Shown here: piece after piece, positions 36,030 through 49,867 of the stretch
Layout: each line of letters opens with the position of its first letter
Position numbering within the stretch: the stretch's first letter is position 1
DNA from: Cristatella mucedo
Lineage: Eukaryota; Bryozoa; Phylactolaemata; Cristatellidae
Length of the DNA: 64,000 nucleotides
Assembly: GCA_009760855.2 (NCBI GenBank)
Contig: WPIO01000037.1
Span: 2,239,001-2,303,000 of the forward strand
Direction of reading: 5' to 3'
The notes under the pieces: model-generated
Databases searched by the model: none
Told to the model about the DNA's origin: nothing
Seen by the model: only the letters and a program-made list of their open reading frames with translations
Translations under genes and position numbers: made by a program

Positions 36030-36120
36030 TCATTGTAATAAGATATTTGCATAGTGCCCTAACAGCTCTTTCTAGGCACTTTACAGAACAAGCTCTCTGC
36101 GCTGACAACCTAGACCTTGT
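36030..36120 (-). mobile_element. LINE-A 3' end remnant
   Basis: Inverted terminus TTTGCATAGTGCCCTAACAG and TTCTAGGCACTTTACA. Confidence 0.55.
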
Positions 36121-36530
36121 CGTCAGTCAATATGACCTTCACCTTGCTGGAAGCTTTCGCGCGTGAGGTAGAACTGGCGCACGAGAAGCAGCGTACTTTC
36201 AGCCGCGCCCTTATCTACTTGCTTTCAGCTAGGAACTCGCCGAATAAATGAAAGAATTTCAGAGCTCATATTTCATATTTCTCAGTCATATTTTGTTGGA
36301 AAGAATGTAGCTGGCAACTGACCACTCTGCAAGAAGACGCGCTGCTAGAAAAAACTTCGCCTCGCTGTGAGGAGTCACGAAAATTCATCGCGAGACGAAA
36401 TCTGAGCAGTGACGACGACGGAAACTGACGAACAGAGTTGTCTCTCAATCCGAACTCCGACTGAGTGAGGGGCATGCGCAGTACGCAGGTGGTGCTGCGA
36501 GCGCGCACGCGCCGCAGGCAGTGCCTCCTG

Positions 36531-37335
36531 ACAATAATAATAATAATAATAATAATAATATTGCACTTGATAAAGCGCCCTCAGAGAACTTAATCTCTTT
36601 CTAGGCGCTTTACATTTGCTGCAAAGTGATACGCAATAGAATAGTAAGTAAAATCATGCTTGAAAAACAAACAAAATGAATAACATGGTTAGGGGTTACA
36701 TGCACTGGGTCAGCATGCAAATGTGGTTAGTGGCAGCATGAACAGTGTCAGCACGCATAAGCACATCGAGGACGAATCACAAGGACCCACTAAATGCTGT
36801 CCTAAATAGGTATGTTTTTAAGTTTCTTTTAAATGTGGTCAGGTCAGGGGATGTTCTGATGCAGGTCGGGAGGGAGTTCCAGGCTGTGGGAGCATACGAG
36901 CTAAATGCACGGTCTCCAAAGGATTTAAGGTTTGTACGAGGTATTTCTAGACTGTTGGATTCCGAAAAGCGAGTGGTACGATGCTTTGCCTGATGGGGTA
37001 GTATCTCTGAAAGATAGGCTGGAGCCATAGAATGAAGAGACCTAAAAGTGAGCGACAAAACCTTGAAGTCAATCCGTTGCTTGACTGGTAACCAGTGCAG
37101 GTCGGCGAGAAGTGGAGTAATGTGGCAACTGCGACGCTCACGGCAGACAAGCCTAGCTGCAGAGTTTTGCACCAGCTGCAATCGCCTGATCGCACATGCA
37201 GGTAGGCCAGTAAGCAGTGAGTTGCAGAAGTCGAGACGAGATGTCACGAATGCATGGACCAACTTGGACGTGGTATCCTTATCTAAACAAGCCAAAAGTC
37301 CTCGGCAGCAGAAGCAACGAGAACAAGACGTCTTG
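36531..37335 (-). mobile_element. LINE-A copy, 3' end, near-intact C-terminal RT frame
   Basis: (AAT)n tail at 36531-36560, 3' UTR, then an open frame from about 37335 to 36777 with LDKDTTSKLVHAFVTSRLD, RLQLVQNSAARLV, LHWLPVKQRIDFK and APTAWNSLPTC. By eye almost identical to the copy at 11688-12396 where they overlap, so both derive from a recently active source. 5' truncated. Confidence 0.88.
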
Positions 37336-37721
37336 TAGCGGTTGCAGACGCGCGACAAACGCTGGTCGAGCTGGCGCCTCGACGCGGCGCGACGGACGGA
37401 TCGCGCGATGAAGATTCTTCACTGATATGGGCAGGCAAGCCACGGCACGGCTAAGCAGCAGCAGCAGCGAGTCAAAACAGTTATTGAGAGAGAGAGAAAG
37501 AGAGAAAAAGGAGTCGGCATTCTTGCTTTGAGCAACTTTTTTCCTTCGATGGCCACAGAGTGCCGCATCTGCACAGCGACCGCCGTCCGCCGTAGCGAGC
37601 AACTCTCGTCGAACTCGCAGATCAAGTTACAGCGGATCCACCACTTGAAATGGGCTCGCTGTTCTATCTAAACCCTGGTTTATGCAACATCTTGTTCTGA
37701 ATCATGGCAATTGATAATAAA

Positions 37722-38150
37722 TATAATACATTTGCATAGCGCCCTCATAGAACTGAATCTCTTTCTAAGCACTTAACAAACTATGTCTAGAAAGCATTAC
37801 CAAATTATTAATGGCAATATCCGGAAGCACCAGGTATAGTGCAAACAGGTACGTGCACACGAAGAGCAAATCACAAAGACCCATCAAATGCGGTAATCAA
37901 CAGTGGCGTTTTAAGGTTTTTTGTAAATTTAGTCATGTCACGGGACGTTGTGACGTGCGTCGGTAGTGAGTTCCAGGCTTCGGGAGCCTAGGAACTAAAG
38001 GGCGCGGTCTCCCAAAGGATTTGAGGTTCGTGTGAGGTATGGCTAAACGATTCATGTCAGAACAGCGGGCAGCACGAGTCTTCGCTAGGTATTAGCCTGG
38101 AGTAGTTCTGATAGATAGGCCGGAGACAGAGAATGAAGGGACCTCAAAGC
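37722..38150 (-). mobile_element. LINE-A older copy
   Basis: Inverted terminus TTTGCATAGCGCCCTCATAG, then the C-terminal RT region (GAGTGAGTTCCAGGCTTCGG). Confidence 0.75.
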
Positions 38151-38269
38151 TCTGGGAACCACGAATACGCTCAAGCGCTGTAATAATCTATCCTATTTAG
38201 CAATCGCGCGTGTTACTGTATAAAGGCTTCTTGTTAAGAAGCGACTTCTTGCAAAGAGTGTTCTTTTAA

Positions 38270-39309
<1,040 letters not shown>

Positions 39310-39389
<80 letters not shown>

Positions 39390-39448
39390 TCTTTCTTTCT
39401 CTCTTTCTTTCTCTCTCTCTCTCTCTCCTCTCTCTCTCCCTCTCTCTA
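39310..39448. repeat. (CT)n / CTTT microsatellite
   Basis: Pure CT for about 70 bases, then interrupted CTTT and CT blocks. Confidence 0.96.
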
Positions 39449-42126
39449 CGATGATAAGTGAGAGACTGTAGACTTCGACTAACTCGTAGGCCACGGCTTA
39501 GTGTAAACTGTCGCCGGAAGACGGCGCCGGCGGATGGCCGAGTTGTAGTGTCGTCGAGAGTTGGGCATCATGCGCTCCGCTGATCGCTGCCTGGCGGCGG
39601 ACGACGGTGGACTTTTATATCTTTCTGCGCATTGCACGGCAGTCAGAAAAGAAACGCCAAACGCAAATGGCCACTCGGGGACTTTGAGCCGGCTACGCTC
39701 GGCTGCGCGCGATTCGCATCCCATTTCCCTCCCGCCACAGGCAGGCGCCGGCGTCGCCCACTTCGGCGGAGGCAATGAGGAGGAGGAGGGCGCCGCGGAG
39801 CGTCTGACCGAGAATGTCAGCGTCAGCGTCGTCGGCGCCCGCTGCCTGGTCTGAGTCTCGCGCCGAGCGCCCTAAAGCGAGCGAGCGAGCGCTGGGCGAA
39901 ACGAGCGGCCACTAAGCGGTGGCGACAGAGTGAAGCGCTCGCTCCGGCGTCGGCTTTTGGCGAGCGCTGCATGGAGAGCCCCCGGTGCCTCGCCATTCAG
40001 CACCGAGAACGTGCCGGCCAGTAACCTCGTAACCTCGGCGACCCCCGCTGCACTCGTTGCGTGGCTCTAAAACAACGAGCGCACGCGGGTCAGCCGATTT
40101 AAGTTGTGCCTCGTCCTGTGTGGCGGCAAGCGTAGGCAGCTGCTAGCGACCCGGCTGCGGCGTTCACGAGAAATTGCCCGCTGCGTTGCTCGAACTGCCG
40201 GCGTCACGAAGTGCAAGCGCTTTACCGCACGGCTGAGTACGCTGCAGCCTGCCGACGCGCACCACGCCGGCCACTGACCGCGAAACCAGGGTCGCCGGCT
40301 CTTGAGATGAGATCTTCGGTTCGAATCGCGCGGGTGGCAACATTTTTCTTCTCGATTGGCACCTACGAACGGCCGGTCTGCGGAGATGACTTCGCGGCAC
40401 TTGGGCGTAGACGGCCACTTAAATGACGTCCTAAGTAGAAACGACCACTTAAATCACATCCTCTTCCTCCGGCTCACTGTCTGAAGTGTGTCAGTCGTCG
40501 GGTGTACCCTATCACCATCCGCTCGTCTGACTTTGGTGGTTTCTCTTTGCCTCAAGCCGACTTGAAATGAGTTGTTTGAAGACCTTAAGTTCAGTTTCCG
40601 TGCAACTAAGGCCACCCGGAGCTCTGTGCAGACTAAACAAAACTCGCTGACTTTGTGCGATATTAATACACAAGCAAAAACCTCTCCCGTCCTACTTGCC
40701 ATATGCTCGGTCTTTCTGTGCCGTCCCAAATGCGCCGATGCGCGCTATGAGGGCATTAGGTAATGCCGCTAATTAGTCGACGAGCTTCATTTTTAGCCAA
40801 TGCGCAGTGCCCAGAAATTTTGAAATCTGGCTCTCTTACAGCGATATGAAAATGTTTCACGGTTGCGATTTACTAGTATCTTTACAACGAGTTTCCGAGT
40901 TGCAAGGTCAAGGCAAGGCGGAGAAGACTTGGCGATCGATCGATCGAGCTCCGCTCCGCCCTCTAATGCCGCACAGATCGATGGGAAACGGACGACGGCA
41001 GCGACTTCCGTCGGGCACTGGCCGCCGGAATGCGACGCGACGGCGACAAAGTGGAGCGGCACGATTCGCAAAGCTTTATTGGCCGCCTTCGAGCGCCGTC
41101 TGGCGTAAGTGAAGCGCGCCGCCGCCGCCGCCGCAGCCGCAGCGTCGATGCGACCGCGCACGGAGGCGGGCGATCCTTCCAGTCGCAGCAGACGCCGCAG
41201 CTTGGGCCGAGCGGCAAGCTCCTGCTGCAAGCGAGGCCACCGGCAGCGGCTACCGCGTCCGAACAGGACGCGACAGCAAACGCAGTGGCTAGTGCGATGG
41301 CGCCAGTACCGGCGCTAGTCCCAGCAGGCGACGCGCGAGTAATGCGGGCGACGCTCTTGGCGACGAGATCGCGGCTGGCGGCTCCTGGGTGCGGCGCCAG
41401 CGCACGTGTAAAGATGGCGGCCCGGAAGCTGCAACGAAGTGCGCCAGCACTCCCTAGCATGGAAATTCCATATCCGGAGCGTAGAGAGGTCTGTTCGAGA
41501 GCGGCGTAGCCGGGGTTCAAGGCGTTCAATGCCGGCCATTGCGTATAACGCCAGCGCTCGCCGCACTTCGAGCGTAGAGCACCGCGCGGCTCAACTTCTA
41601 AGGCACGTCTAGTGCCAATGAAACGGATTCGGCTTTTCTACATGGCCTAACCATGGATAATCTGCTAACCATGGATAATCTGTTTCAAGCCGCAATAGTT
41701 CAAGAGCCACGAATAATGAATATCGCGACAATCAAAATCGTGGTGTTTTAGCACGTCGCCATTTCACTCTTGACCTACCCCCCCCATGTCGCCATTTTAT
41801 TACCGGCCTAACCCTGAAGCTTCCTTAAAAGTATAGGGCAACGATTTTGAGGCTTGAGAGGTATGAAATTGCCGTCCTGTTGCATGCTCTTTTGGACAAG
41901 TTTCAACATCTCTCCGCGCTTTTCGTTCGACGGCAACTCGAGTCAAATTCCACACTTCGAGTCAAATTCCACACCGCCAGCGCAGCTGTCTTGCTGTTAA
42001 GTTAGTGGTTCGCACGGTGCTATTTGGCGCTATTGTGGCTGATGGCGGGCAATAAAAACCATCACGATGCTCTTGGCTGCAAAAAACATCCGCGTCCATT
42101 AATGCTCACACATCGCTACACAGGCG
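39449..42126. other. Long CpG-rich gene-poor block
   Basis: GC-rich from 39500 to about 41600 with overlapping frames on both strands, none with a recognisable domain. Two places look exon-like: 39741-39854 (+, behind a strong acceptor) and 41413-41500 (+, start codon in a YY1-type AAGATGGCGGCC). Two short direct duplications lie at about 41648-41681 and 41945-41985. Confidence 0.35.
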
Positions 42127-42127
42127 C

Positions 42128-42212
42128 GCACACACACACAGACACACACACACACACACACACACTCGTGCACACCCATGCACCCCCTTCGCTCTCCCTC
42201 TCTCTCTCTCTA
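42128..42212. repeat. (CA)n plus (CT)n microsatellite
   Basis: Interrupted CA run followed by a short CT run that abuts a LINE-A tail. Confidence 0.9.
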
Positions 42213-42921
<709 letters not shown>

Positions 42922-43828
42922 TTATCTCTCCCTCTCACACACGCGCAGACCGCTGAGGGCTGACTGATGTATAGCTACACACATAACGAACAGCGCCTTC
43001 TGTGCACTTACAGTTTTTAAGCGGCCTGCTGCTTAGGGGCGGCGGTTCCACCTGAACTTTGCTGGCGCATTATTTTCCTTTCTAGGACACGCCTTGCTGT
43101 ACTGAAAACCGGAAGCGAGAGCGAGGCCACGTCACGTTGTACGAGCTGCTGCTGAAGGAGCAGTAGGGGAGTGGATGGAAGGGCGCGTGCGCGCCGCTCG
43201 GAGATGCCGAGCTACGTTTCAGGCGGGCGCGTTCCTCGATTTAAGAAGAGACTCGAAGCGGTGTAGCGAATACGGCAGCGCCTCAACGTGCCGCGGCGGA
43301 TAACCCGGCGGAGTGATGGCTGCTGCTGCGAGCTGAGAAGAGAAGACGCTCCATTTCCGCCCCATTTCCGCTACACTGGCAACAGCACTATTCGATTCAG
43401 CTTTCTGTCCTGCTTTCCTGAACCTCTCGTTAGGCTGGAGCGTAGCGGCGTGCTCGCGGCGCCGCAAGTAGGTGCTTCGTTGATTGTCTCGAGCTATCCG
43501 TCAGTATTGGTAACACAGTGAGCCCACTTCTTTCTCTACTGCGGTCGCACTTCTCGTCCGAGGCACTTCTTACTTGTTCGTTTAATGCAGCATTATTCCT
43601 TGGCATTCGCGTCAACGCACCTGACGCTTTCCATGACTAAAAAATAAAAATTGATTCGACAGTTCGCTCATTTTTGCAGGCTGTAATTAAACTGTCCAGC
43701 AAGATGAACTTTCGCCCGCCTACCTGAGCACACATAGCTAGTCATGCGATTAGGTGTCGTTCACTTTCGCAGCGCACGAAGCGGCAGGATCGAAAAGTCA
43801 GATTGAAGGAAACGTTTTTTTGAGCCGT
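42922..43828. other. Spacer, moderately GC-rich, no recognised gene
   Basis: No domain or splice-supported exon recognised. Confidence 0.4.
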
Positions 43829-44200
43829 AATAATCATAACAATAATGATACATTTGTATAGCGTTCTCAGAGAACTGAATCTCTTTCTAGGCGCTTTGCA
43901 GATGCGGTATAGAAAGCATGACCACATGATCTGCGGTAGCATACACAATGTCGTCAAGCAAAATATGGTTAGAGGTGACATGCACAGTGTGAACATGTAA
44001 AACACGTTTAGTAGGAGCAAGCACAGTGTCAGCACGCCGAAGCACATAAAGGACGTATGACATGAACCCACTAGATGCTCAAATAAACATTTGCGTTTTA
44101 AGCTTCTTTTTAAATTTCGTCATTTCAGGGTATGTCGTGACGTCAGTCGAGAGTGAGTACCAGGCACATTTGGGAGTACATACATTGACTAAATGCACAC
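43829..44200 (-). mobile_element. LINE-A 3' fragment
   Basis: Inverted AAT-type tail, TTTGTATAGCGTTCTCAGAG, TTTCTAGGCGCTTTGCAG, 3' UTR and the last RT codons. Confidence 0.75.
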
Positions 44201-44395
44201 ACACCACACAGTGAGGCTCACTCGAAAAAGCGCATCCGCAGGATCACATCTTGCAGCCCGAGATGCTAGAAAAATGGATCCGTTAGATCGACACAAGCAT
44301 CGCTCAACAGGATGCTGACCTGGGAGCGGTAATCAAGACCTTCTACGGTCGGCGTCAGCTTTTTTTTTTTTGGATTGCGCACCTGCAGTTTGACT

Positions 44396-44640
44396 ATTTT
44401 CTAATAGAAACTAGACTTGCCCTTTGCGTAGTTGGACTAGTAAGACCTTCAATAGTCTTCATATGCCATTTTATTGAAGTCAGTCTTGATTGTGTATACT
44501 TTTTTAAAGCTTGCGCGCTTAGTAATCCTAGCAAGTTTAACTTTTGCAGTAAACCACGGGCCATCTGGGTGAATGCATAAGTGGCGCTTGGCCACAGGTA
44601 TAAGCTCATCCAGATCCTTTGGAAGCGTCACTGCATTCTA
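44396..44640 (-). mobile_element. Possible LINE ORF2 linker fragment
   Basis: The - strand reads an H-P-D-G-P-W-F-T block followed by a basic helix and T-D-F-N-K-M-A-Y-E-D-Y. This resembles the segment between endonuclease and RT in CR1/jockey-type ORF2 (R-P-x-A-P-W-Y/F...). Weak, fragmentary evidence. Confidence 0.35.
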
Positions 44641-46574
44641 TCACTGAGCGTGTGTTCGACCGAAGATTTAGGGAGATCTCTACCATCGTTCGGACAGTAT
44701 CAATGTCAGTGGTTTAAAGTTTTAGCGATTCGCAGATAATTTTTAATAACAAAAGTGATGCAAACTAAAGACTTGAAAAGATTCGTAAGTGGTCATATGA
44801 GCAGAATGCAGGAAGACCAGGAGCTGATAGTACACAACGGTGAAGAATATTCGATTGAGTTTGTGAACTTTTTTGTGAGTGAGATCGTGCACATTGTCTC
44901 AAGTTGAAATGAACCAACTACTTTAAAGAAATCGGATAAAAATCAGCAGGGTTTTTAAAATGCACGTCTAAATCTCCTTGCTTGAGAAGAGACAATTTCG
45001 GGAACATGGGCTAGAAACAATGTCAGAAAAACTATATAAAAGCAAGCATCGGTATCTGCAGGTAAAAAATTACTATTAATATTTGCAATTTGAAATCAGA
45101 AGGACTTGGTGCAGCAAACTTTGAAAAAGAAAGGATGGGCTTTGCTGGGAATAAAACCAGGCCCTCTGCAGTTTGAAGGCTACCGGCACAACAAGTGTCT
45201 CGCTCAAGCATTTGGTAATCAGCGACCTCGAGCCAAAAATAGAGAAATAGCTTAAACATTATATCTATATATCATCAAAGCTGCGACATCCTTTGATGAA
45301 AGGCCCTAGCAAGAGTGGAAAGATTGGCTTTCGAAATAAAATAGAAACTATCACTGCATTTTGTCGAATTCAGCTCTCTGAAGAAAATGTATACTTTGAT
45401 TTAAAATAACCCTATATTTGTCCACGTTTGTTATTAATGATCCAGCAATGTGCGATGTGCAATCCCTGGCCATAAGGTCGCCATCGAATATATGAGACAT
45501 GAGCATGGTGTACTGCATCTCACACGTTGATTACGGAAGGCCCTAAATGTGTACTTCATACAAGTCGCTCTTAGTTAGGGGCTGCAATCGATGGCAAACG
45601 ACCCTTTGTTGCAGCCGCAAGCTGGCGCACATCTTTGTTGCAGCCGCAAGCCGACACGAATTTCGGTCGCACATCTCCTGTAAGCGTGTCTGAACTGTTC
45701 ACGATCCGCTGGGAATGGTAGCCCTGGACCGAGATCCCTATCGTTCTTTTCTGTGGGCAAAGTTGTTGAATTGTCGAAGCAGAGTTGCGAAGGTGACATC
45801 CGTAAGTTTCGTCCACACGCTTTATCAGTCGAGCTGCGGGCGGGCGGGGGGGGGGAGTCTGCCCTCACTTTTGTGTCCCACAGTCGGCTAATTATTAAGA
45901 GTTCACACACCATTTCTAGCTAGCTTTTTCGCAGCAACGGTCGAGTGGCGAAGCGGAAAATCCAACGTAAAATTCTGAGGTGGATACGAAACTCGCTCGC
46001 GCTAAACCACCTAGGCAGAGGGCGGACGGAGGCTAGATAGCCGGTCAAGTCCCCTTTCCACGCGGTGGGGATCCGTCTTCTTGACCCTCGCAAATCATTG
46101 TGACGACTCCCGAACAACTCTCTTTTAAGTAAAACAATCTATTCAGTCATTATTGCAGACTGCAGGTTGTCAACTTCTCCCTCCTGCTCCGCATGAACAG
46201 CGAGAGTGGGGAAGGGCGTTCTTCGCTCCGCGAACGTCCACCACCACCCCTCCCCCTCCCGTCGGGCCACTTCGGCGTACAGCCGGAGCTGCTTCGGGCG
46301 AATGGTTGTACGCAGCCAGCCAGCAGCACACGGCGCTCAAAGTTCAGTAAGATCGAGTCAGCTGCTTCCCTCAGCATTTCTATCGCCATGCACTGCCTTG
46401 ACGGTCGCCGTACGGGAAATCCTGCTGTCGTTACCGACATGCATGTTCATGTTAATGTTCGTGTATGACACAGCCGCACGTTTCCAGTCAGTCGGATGCC
46501 GAAATGCCCAGGATTCCGCCTGCTCGTTCGCCTTCGTTCTTTCCAGTCTTATCCGGTTCTTTCTGGAGTTACTC
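44641..46574. other. Spacer, no recognised gene
   Basis: AT-rich to 45540, then mixed. A 29-bp direct duplication at about 45602-45655 (TTTGTTGCAGCCGCAAGC twice) and a G-run near 45848. Confidence 0.4.
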
Positions 46575-47262
46575 AATAATAATAATAATAATAATAATAA
46601 TAATTCACTTGATAAAGCACCCTCAGAGAACTCAATCTCTCTCTAGGCGCTTTACATTTGCTGCAAAGGAAAATGCAATTGATTGGTGAGTAATATCATG
46701 CTTGATAGACAAACAAAATGAATAACATGGTTAGGGGTGACATGCATAGGGTCAGCATGCAAATTTGGTTAGTGACAGCATGCACAGTGTCAGCACGATA
46801 AGCACATGAAGGACGAATCACAGGGACCCACTAAATGCTGTCCTAAATAGGTGTTTTTTAGTGTTTTTTTTAATGTGGTCAGGTCAGGGGATGTTCTGAC
46901 GCAGGTCGGAAGGGGGTTCCGGGCTTTGGGAGCATACGAACTAAATGCACGGTCTCCAAAGGATTTAAGGTTTGTACGAGGTATTGGTAAACTGTTGGAT
47001 TCCGAAAAGCGGGTGGTACGATGCTTGGCCTGGTGGGGGAGTAGATCTGAGAGATAGGCTGGAGCCAAAGAATGAAGTGACCTAAAAGTGAGCGACTAAA
47101 CCTTGAAGTCAATCCGTTGCTTGAACGGTAGCCAGTGCAGGTCGGCGAGAAGTGGTGTAGTGTGGCAACTGCGACGCTCACGACAGACAAGCCTAGCTGC
47201 GGAGTTAGCACCAGCTGCAATCGCCTGATCGCACATGCTGGTATGCCAGTAATAGCCGGCTC
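46575..47262 (-). mobile_element. LINE-A 3' copy
   Basis: (AAT)n tail, terminus, 3' UTR and C-terminal RT region up to the C-A-I-R-R-L-Q block. Carries indels that break the frame. Confidence 0.85.
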
Positions 47263-47647
47263 TAGGCCGGCTCCTGCGTATCTGCGCACCTACCGCTCGC
47301 CTAGTATCTTCCGGCGAGAAATTCACCTAACCGAGAGGCGGTTTGCCGGTATCGTGGTTATTAAAAGCCTCCAATAACGTGCCCTCTGCGCAGCATTTTT
47401 GGCAGTTCTATACGATCGCGACCAAGGCTCATCACTGCTCCCCCAACTGAGAGTTTGGAGTCGAAAGGGGTTGTCTCAGAATCCCAGCGCGCGGTGCACA
47501 GCAAATTCCCGAGTTCTTCGTCAGCGAGCTGACAACGAAGCACCAGCTCAGCAGCAACGGAGACGCGCCCGCGATATGGTGGGCGGCGGCGGCGGCCGGC
47601 GATAACGAGTAAATCGGGTTGACATTGCGGCGTCACAGGCCGGAGGA
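47263..47647 (+). promoter_or_regulatory. Probable MIC10 promoter / 5' UTR region
   Basis: GC-rich, CpG-containing sequence with a GGC-repeat (47582-47600) directly upstream of the MIC10 ATG. No TATA box seen. Inferred from position. Confidence 0.4.
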
Positions 47648-49680
47648 ATGGCGGATGCCGGGGTGAGGTCTGAGGACGAGCTGGGTCGCAAATGGGACCG
47701 CTGCATTGCCGACACGCTGATTAAGACCGGTAAGCCAGTCGCTGACGCCCGCTGGCGCGCTCGCGATTTGTCGCAAGCAGCGCCTCCGCCGATGGCTCGG
47801 CGCAAGCGCGTAGCAGCAGCGACCTAGCGGGCAACTACGCTGTACCCCGTCGTCGCACTGGCCGCCGCCGGCTGACTGCGCGCGTTTCTTTGTAGGCGCC
47901 GGTTTGGGCCTCGGCGTTGTGTTTTCGTTGGTCCTGTTTAAGAGTACGTACCTGCTGCTGCTTGCTTTCTTGCTGCATGCCTTTGACGCAAGCCGCCCAC
48001 AGGGTCTCGCTTGCGTCAGCTGATAGGTGGACTGAGCTCTCGTCGACCGGCGGTGCGTGTGTGCTCAGCACCGCTATTGCACCGCCTGTCACCTTATATA
48101 CTTCATGAAGGGGATGGTTGGCTCGAGTGCAAATGCTCTTTCTTTTTGGCGGATAGGTAATCGTAATGCACCGGCCAGCATGCGCCACTGCTGTGCCCTG
48201 CCCTTCCCAGGGTGTTATTTGACTATTTTGTTCCGTGTCCTGCCTGCTCCCCCCTCCCCGTGTCCGAGCCATAGACCTCCCGAGCTAGCGGATTGGCTCC
48301 TTTTCATGCCGACGCCATTGTTAATATCGTCCGATAACTGTGCGGGAATCCAGTGGCCGACGGTGGTGACTAGGCGTGCAGCATTTCCTGTCGAGATCGG
48401 TGGATGGCTGGAGCGCTGGAGCCTCCGCTGTCGGTGGAAGATGTTTAGATCGGCGCCCGATTCCAGTCATTCTTCGCTGTTGAACATTATGCAGGCATTA
48501 CTGTGGCATTTGCCTTCGGCATCGGGTTGGCCGCTTCGTCGTTGTCGACGCAGAGGTCGGCTCTGTCTTGGAAGTTGGTCGTGCAGAGGTGCAGAGGTCC
48601 ACGTTGGTGGCCTGCAGGTCTGCATTGCTTTATACCACCATCTGTCGACTCGTTCGCTGTCGTTTTTCGCGTAAATGGTGATAAGTTCGAACTGCCTTAG
48701 ATATAGTGGGCAGAAGTGCTAGCTGCATCAATCAATAGCTTGGACTGCTCAGCGCTATTGGGTCTCTATCCTCTGTCAGAGCTATAATTGAATCTCACGT
48801 GTTCAAGCCGTCAGCACCTAAGGCACTCCACCAAACTCCATCCGATTTGTGCCGGATGTCGTTCATCTCCTGTCAAGCTGATATTTGTCAGAATGTCCTA
48901 TTATGTATGTATGTGTTTATGTATGTATGTATCTCCATCTGTAACTCCCCAAAGCTGCAAAGACTATGTGGGTGCTACGCTGGAGAGAATATTAGCCGAA
49001 GCTTGTACATGATCAAGTCAAATAAATGAATGTTGATATATGCTAAAACAATATGCAAAATGACTGTTTAGCACCCTAACCAATCCCATCTGTGACCTGA
49101 GAGAGGTGTGGAACTCTTGTCATCTGCTAGTCGGACTTCACGACCGATGTCGTGAGTTCGAATCCTGCAGTGGGCGATCCTTTATTGCCAACTGAGCAGT
49201 GGTGAAAGCCGTCAAGGCTGTTCTGCTGTGCCATACAAATGAGTCTGTTAAATCAGCTAATATATTTTATATTTGTCTAAGCCTACAGATTGGTCAAGCC
49301 TTTTTAATGCATGCTCTTGTCTGTTTATGTATGGCCATTTGGTTGCACCGGCTGACTTTCATATCGTGCTCCGTTTCGTCTTACGTTGCAGGGAAACCTT
49401 GGCCAGTAGTTTTTGGTTCTGGTATAGGCATCGGCATGGGCTATACTAACTGCCAGAACGAGATTAACAAGCCTCTAATACTTCTTAGTGCGAAGGTGAG
49501 ATTGCTTACTGATACAGGCCCTTAGCCTTTACTTGGTGTTACGGTGCCCACATGTTACCACCCAGATCGTTTGTTCAGGTTCTGCAGTGAGCAGTTGTGG
49601 GTTCGCCAAGTGTGGGGGGTTTGAAAGCCAGTTAGGTTCTTTTGCTTTTCTAGAAGTATCAGTTGAATCAGCTATCTTGA
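47648..49680 (+). CDS. MICOS10: MICOS complex subunit MIC10, 4 exons, complete
   Basis: Small inner mitochondrial membrane protein that oligomerises to bend cristae junctions. Exons 47648-47729, 47896-47943, 49392-49495 and 49654-49680; phases agree and give 86 residues (human about 78). The N-terminal segment ends LGRKWDRC (12-19), near-identical to the family. TM1 carries GAGLGLG (28-34) and TM2 GSGIGIGMG (52-60), the two glycine motifs known to be needed for MIC10 oligomerisation. YTNCQ follows, as in human YSNCQ. The last exon is only 27 coding bases behind a strong TTTTGCTTTTCTAG acceptor and gives a lysine-tyrosine end like human. The 5' exon starts at the first ATG that yields the conserved N-terminus. 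An ATTAAA lies 169 bases past the stop. The gene converges on the FAM162-like gene. Confidence 0.93.
48895..49030 (-). mobile_element. LINE-B 3' tail fragment
   Basis: A TATG/TATGT-rich tract followed by GCAAAGACTATGTGGGTG, shared with copies near 49900 and 59920. In reverse this is a terminus ending in (ATAC)n-like repeats. Confidence 0.55.
49100..49268 (+). mobile_element. SINE-A in MIC10 intron 2
   Basis: B box GAGTTCGAATCC, body TGGGCGATCCTTTATTGCC, tail TTAAATCAGCTAATAT. The A-box half is diverged and the hairpin reduced to CACGAC/GTCGTG. Confidence 0.75.
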
Positions 49681-49848
49681 CAGCACAAAACACGTCGGAT
49701 GCATCTCCGACTCTTGCGACTTGATTTGTTCTTGCTAGTTGCCTTAGCAAGTACTCGATTTTCCCGTTTGCGCTTTGTCCTAGAACCGTTTAGGAGCAAA
49801 CATTCCTGGGCTTACACTAGATTGTAGTTCTGTTTAGAGATTATGTTG

Positions 49849-49854
49849 ATTAAA
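49849..49854 (+). terminator. ATTAAA polyadenylation signal of MIC10
   Basis: The commonest variant hexamer, 169 bases after the MIC10 stop. No AATAAA was seen between the stop and 50700. Confidence 0.5.
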
Positions 49855-49867
49855 GCAGTGCCTGCTG

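Larger units (their letters stand above)
47944..49391 (+). other. MIC10 intron 2, with repeats
   Basis: GTACGT donor, TTGCAG acceptor. Holds a LINE-B tail (about 48895-49030, -) and a SINE-A (about 49100-49268, +). Confidence 0.8.

Noticed and set aside
36132-36251. 39-codon + strand frame ending in AATAAATGA
   Set aside because: Plausible composition but no splice support or homology, and it follows a LINE remnant; too weak to call.
40793-41529. 145-188 codon frames on both strands
   Set aside because: Overlapping low-complexity frames without domain; the GTAAGT at 41106 is not joined to a recognisable exon.
48495-48560. Alternative glycine-rich MIC10 exon in intron 2
   Set aside because: It follows an acceptor-like GCAG and reads A-F-A-F-G-I-G-L-A-A, but the only donor nearby leaves the wrong phase for exon 3 and the sequence lacks the GxGxG spacing.
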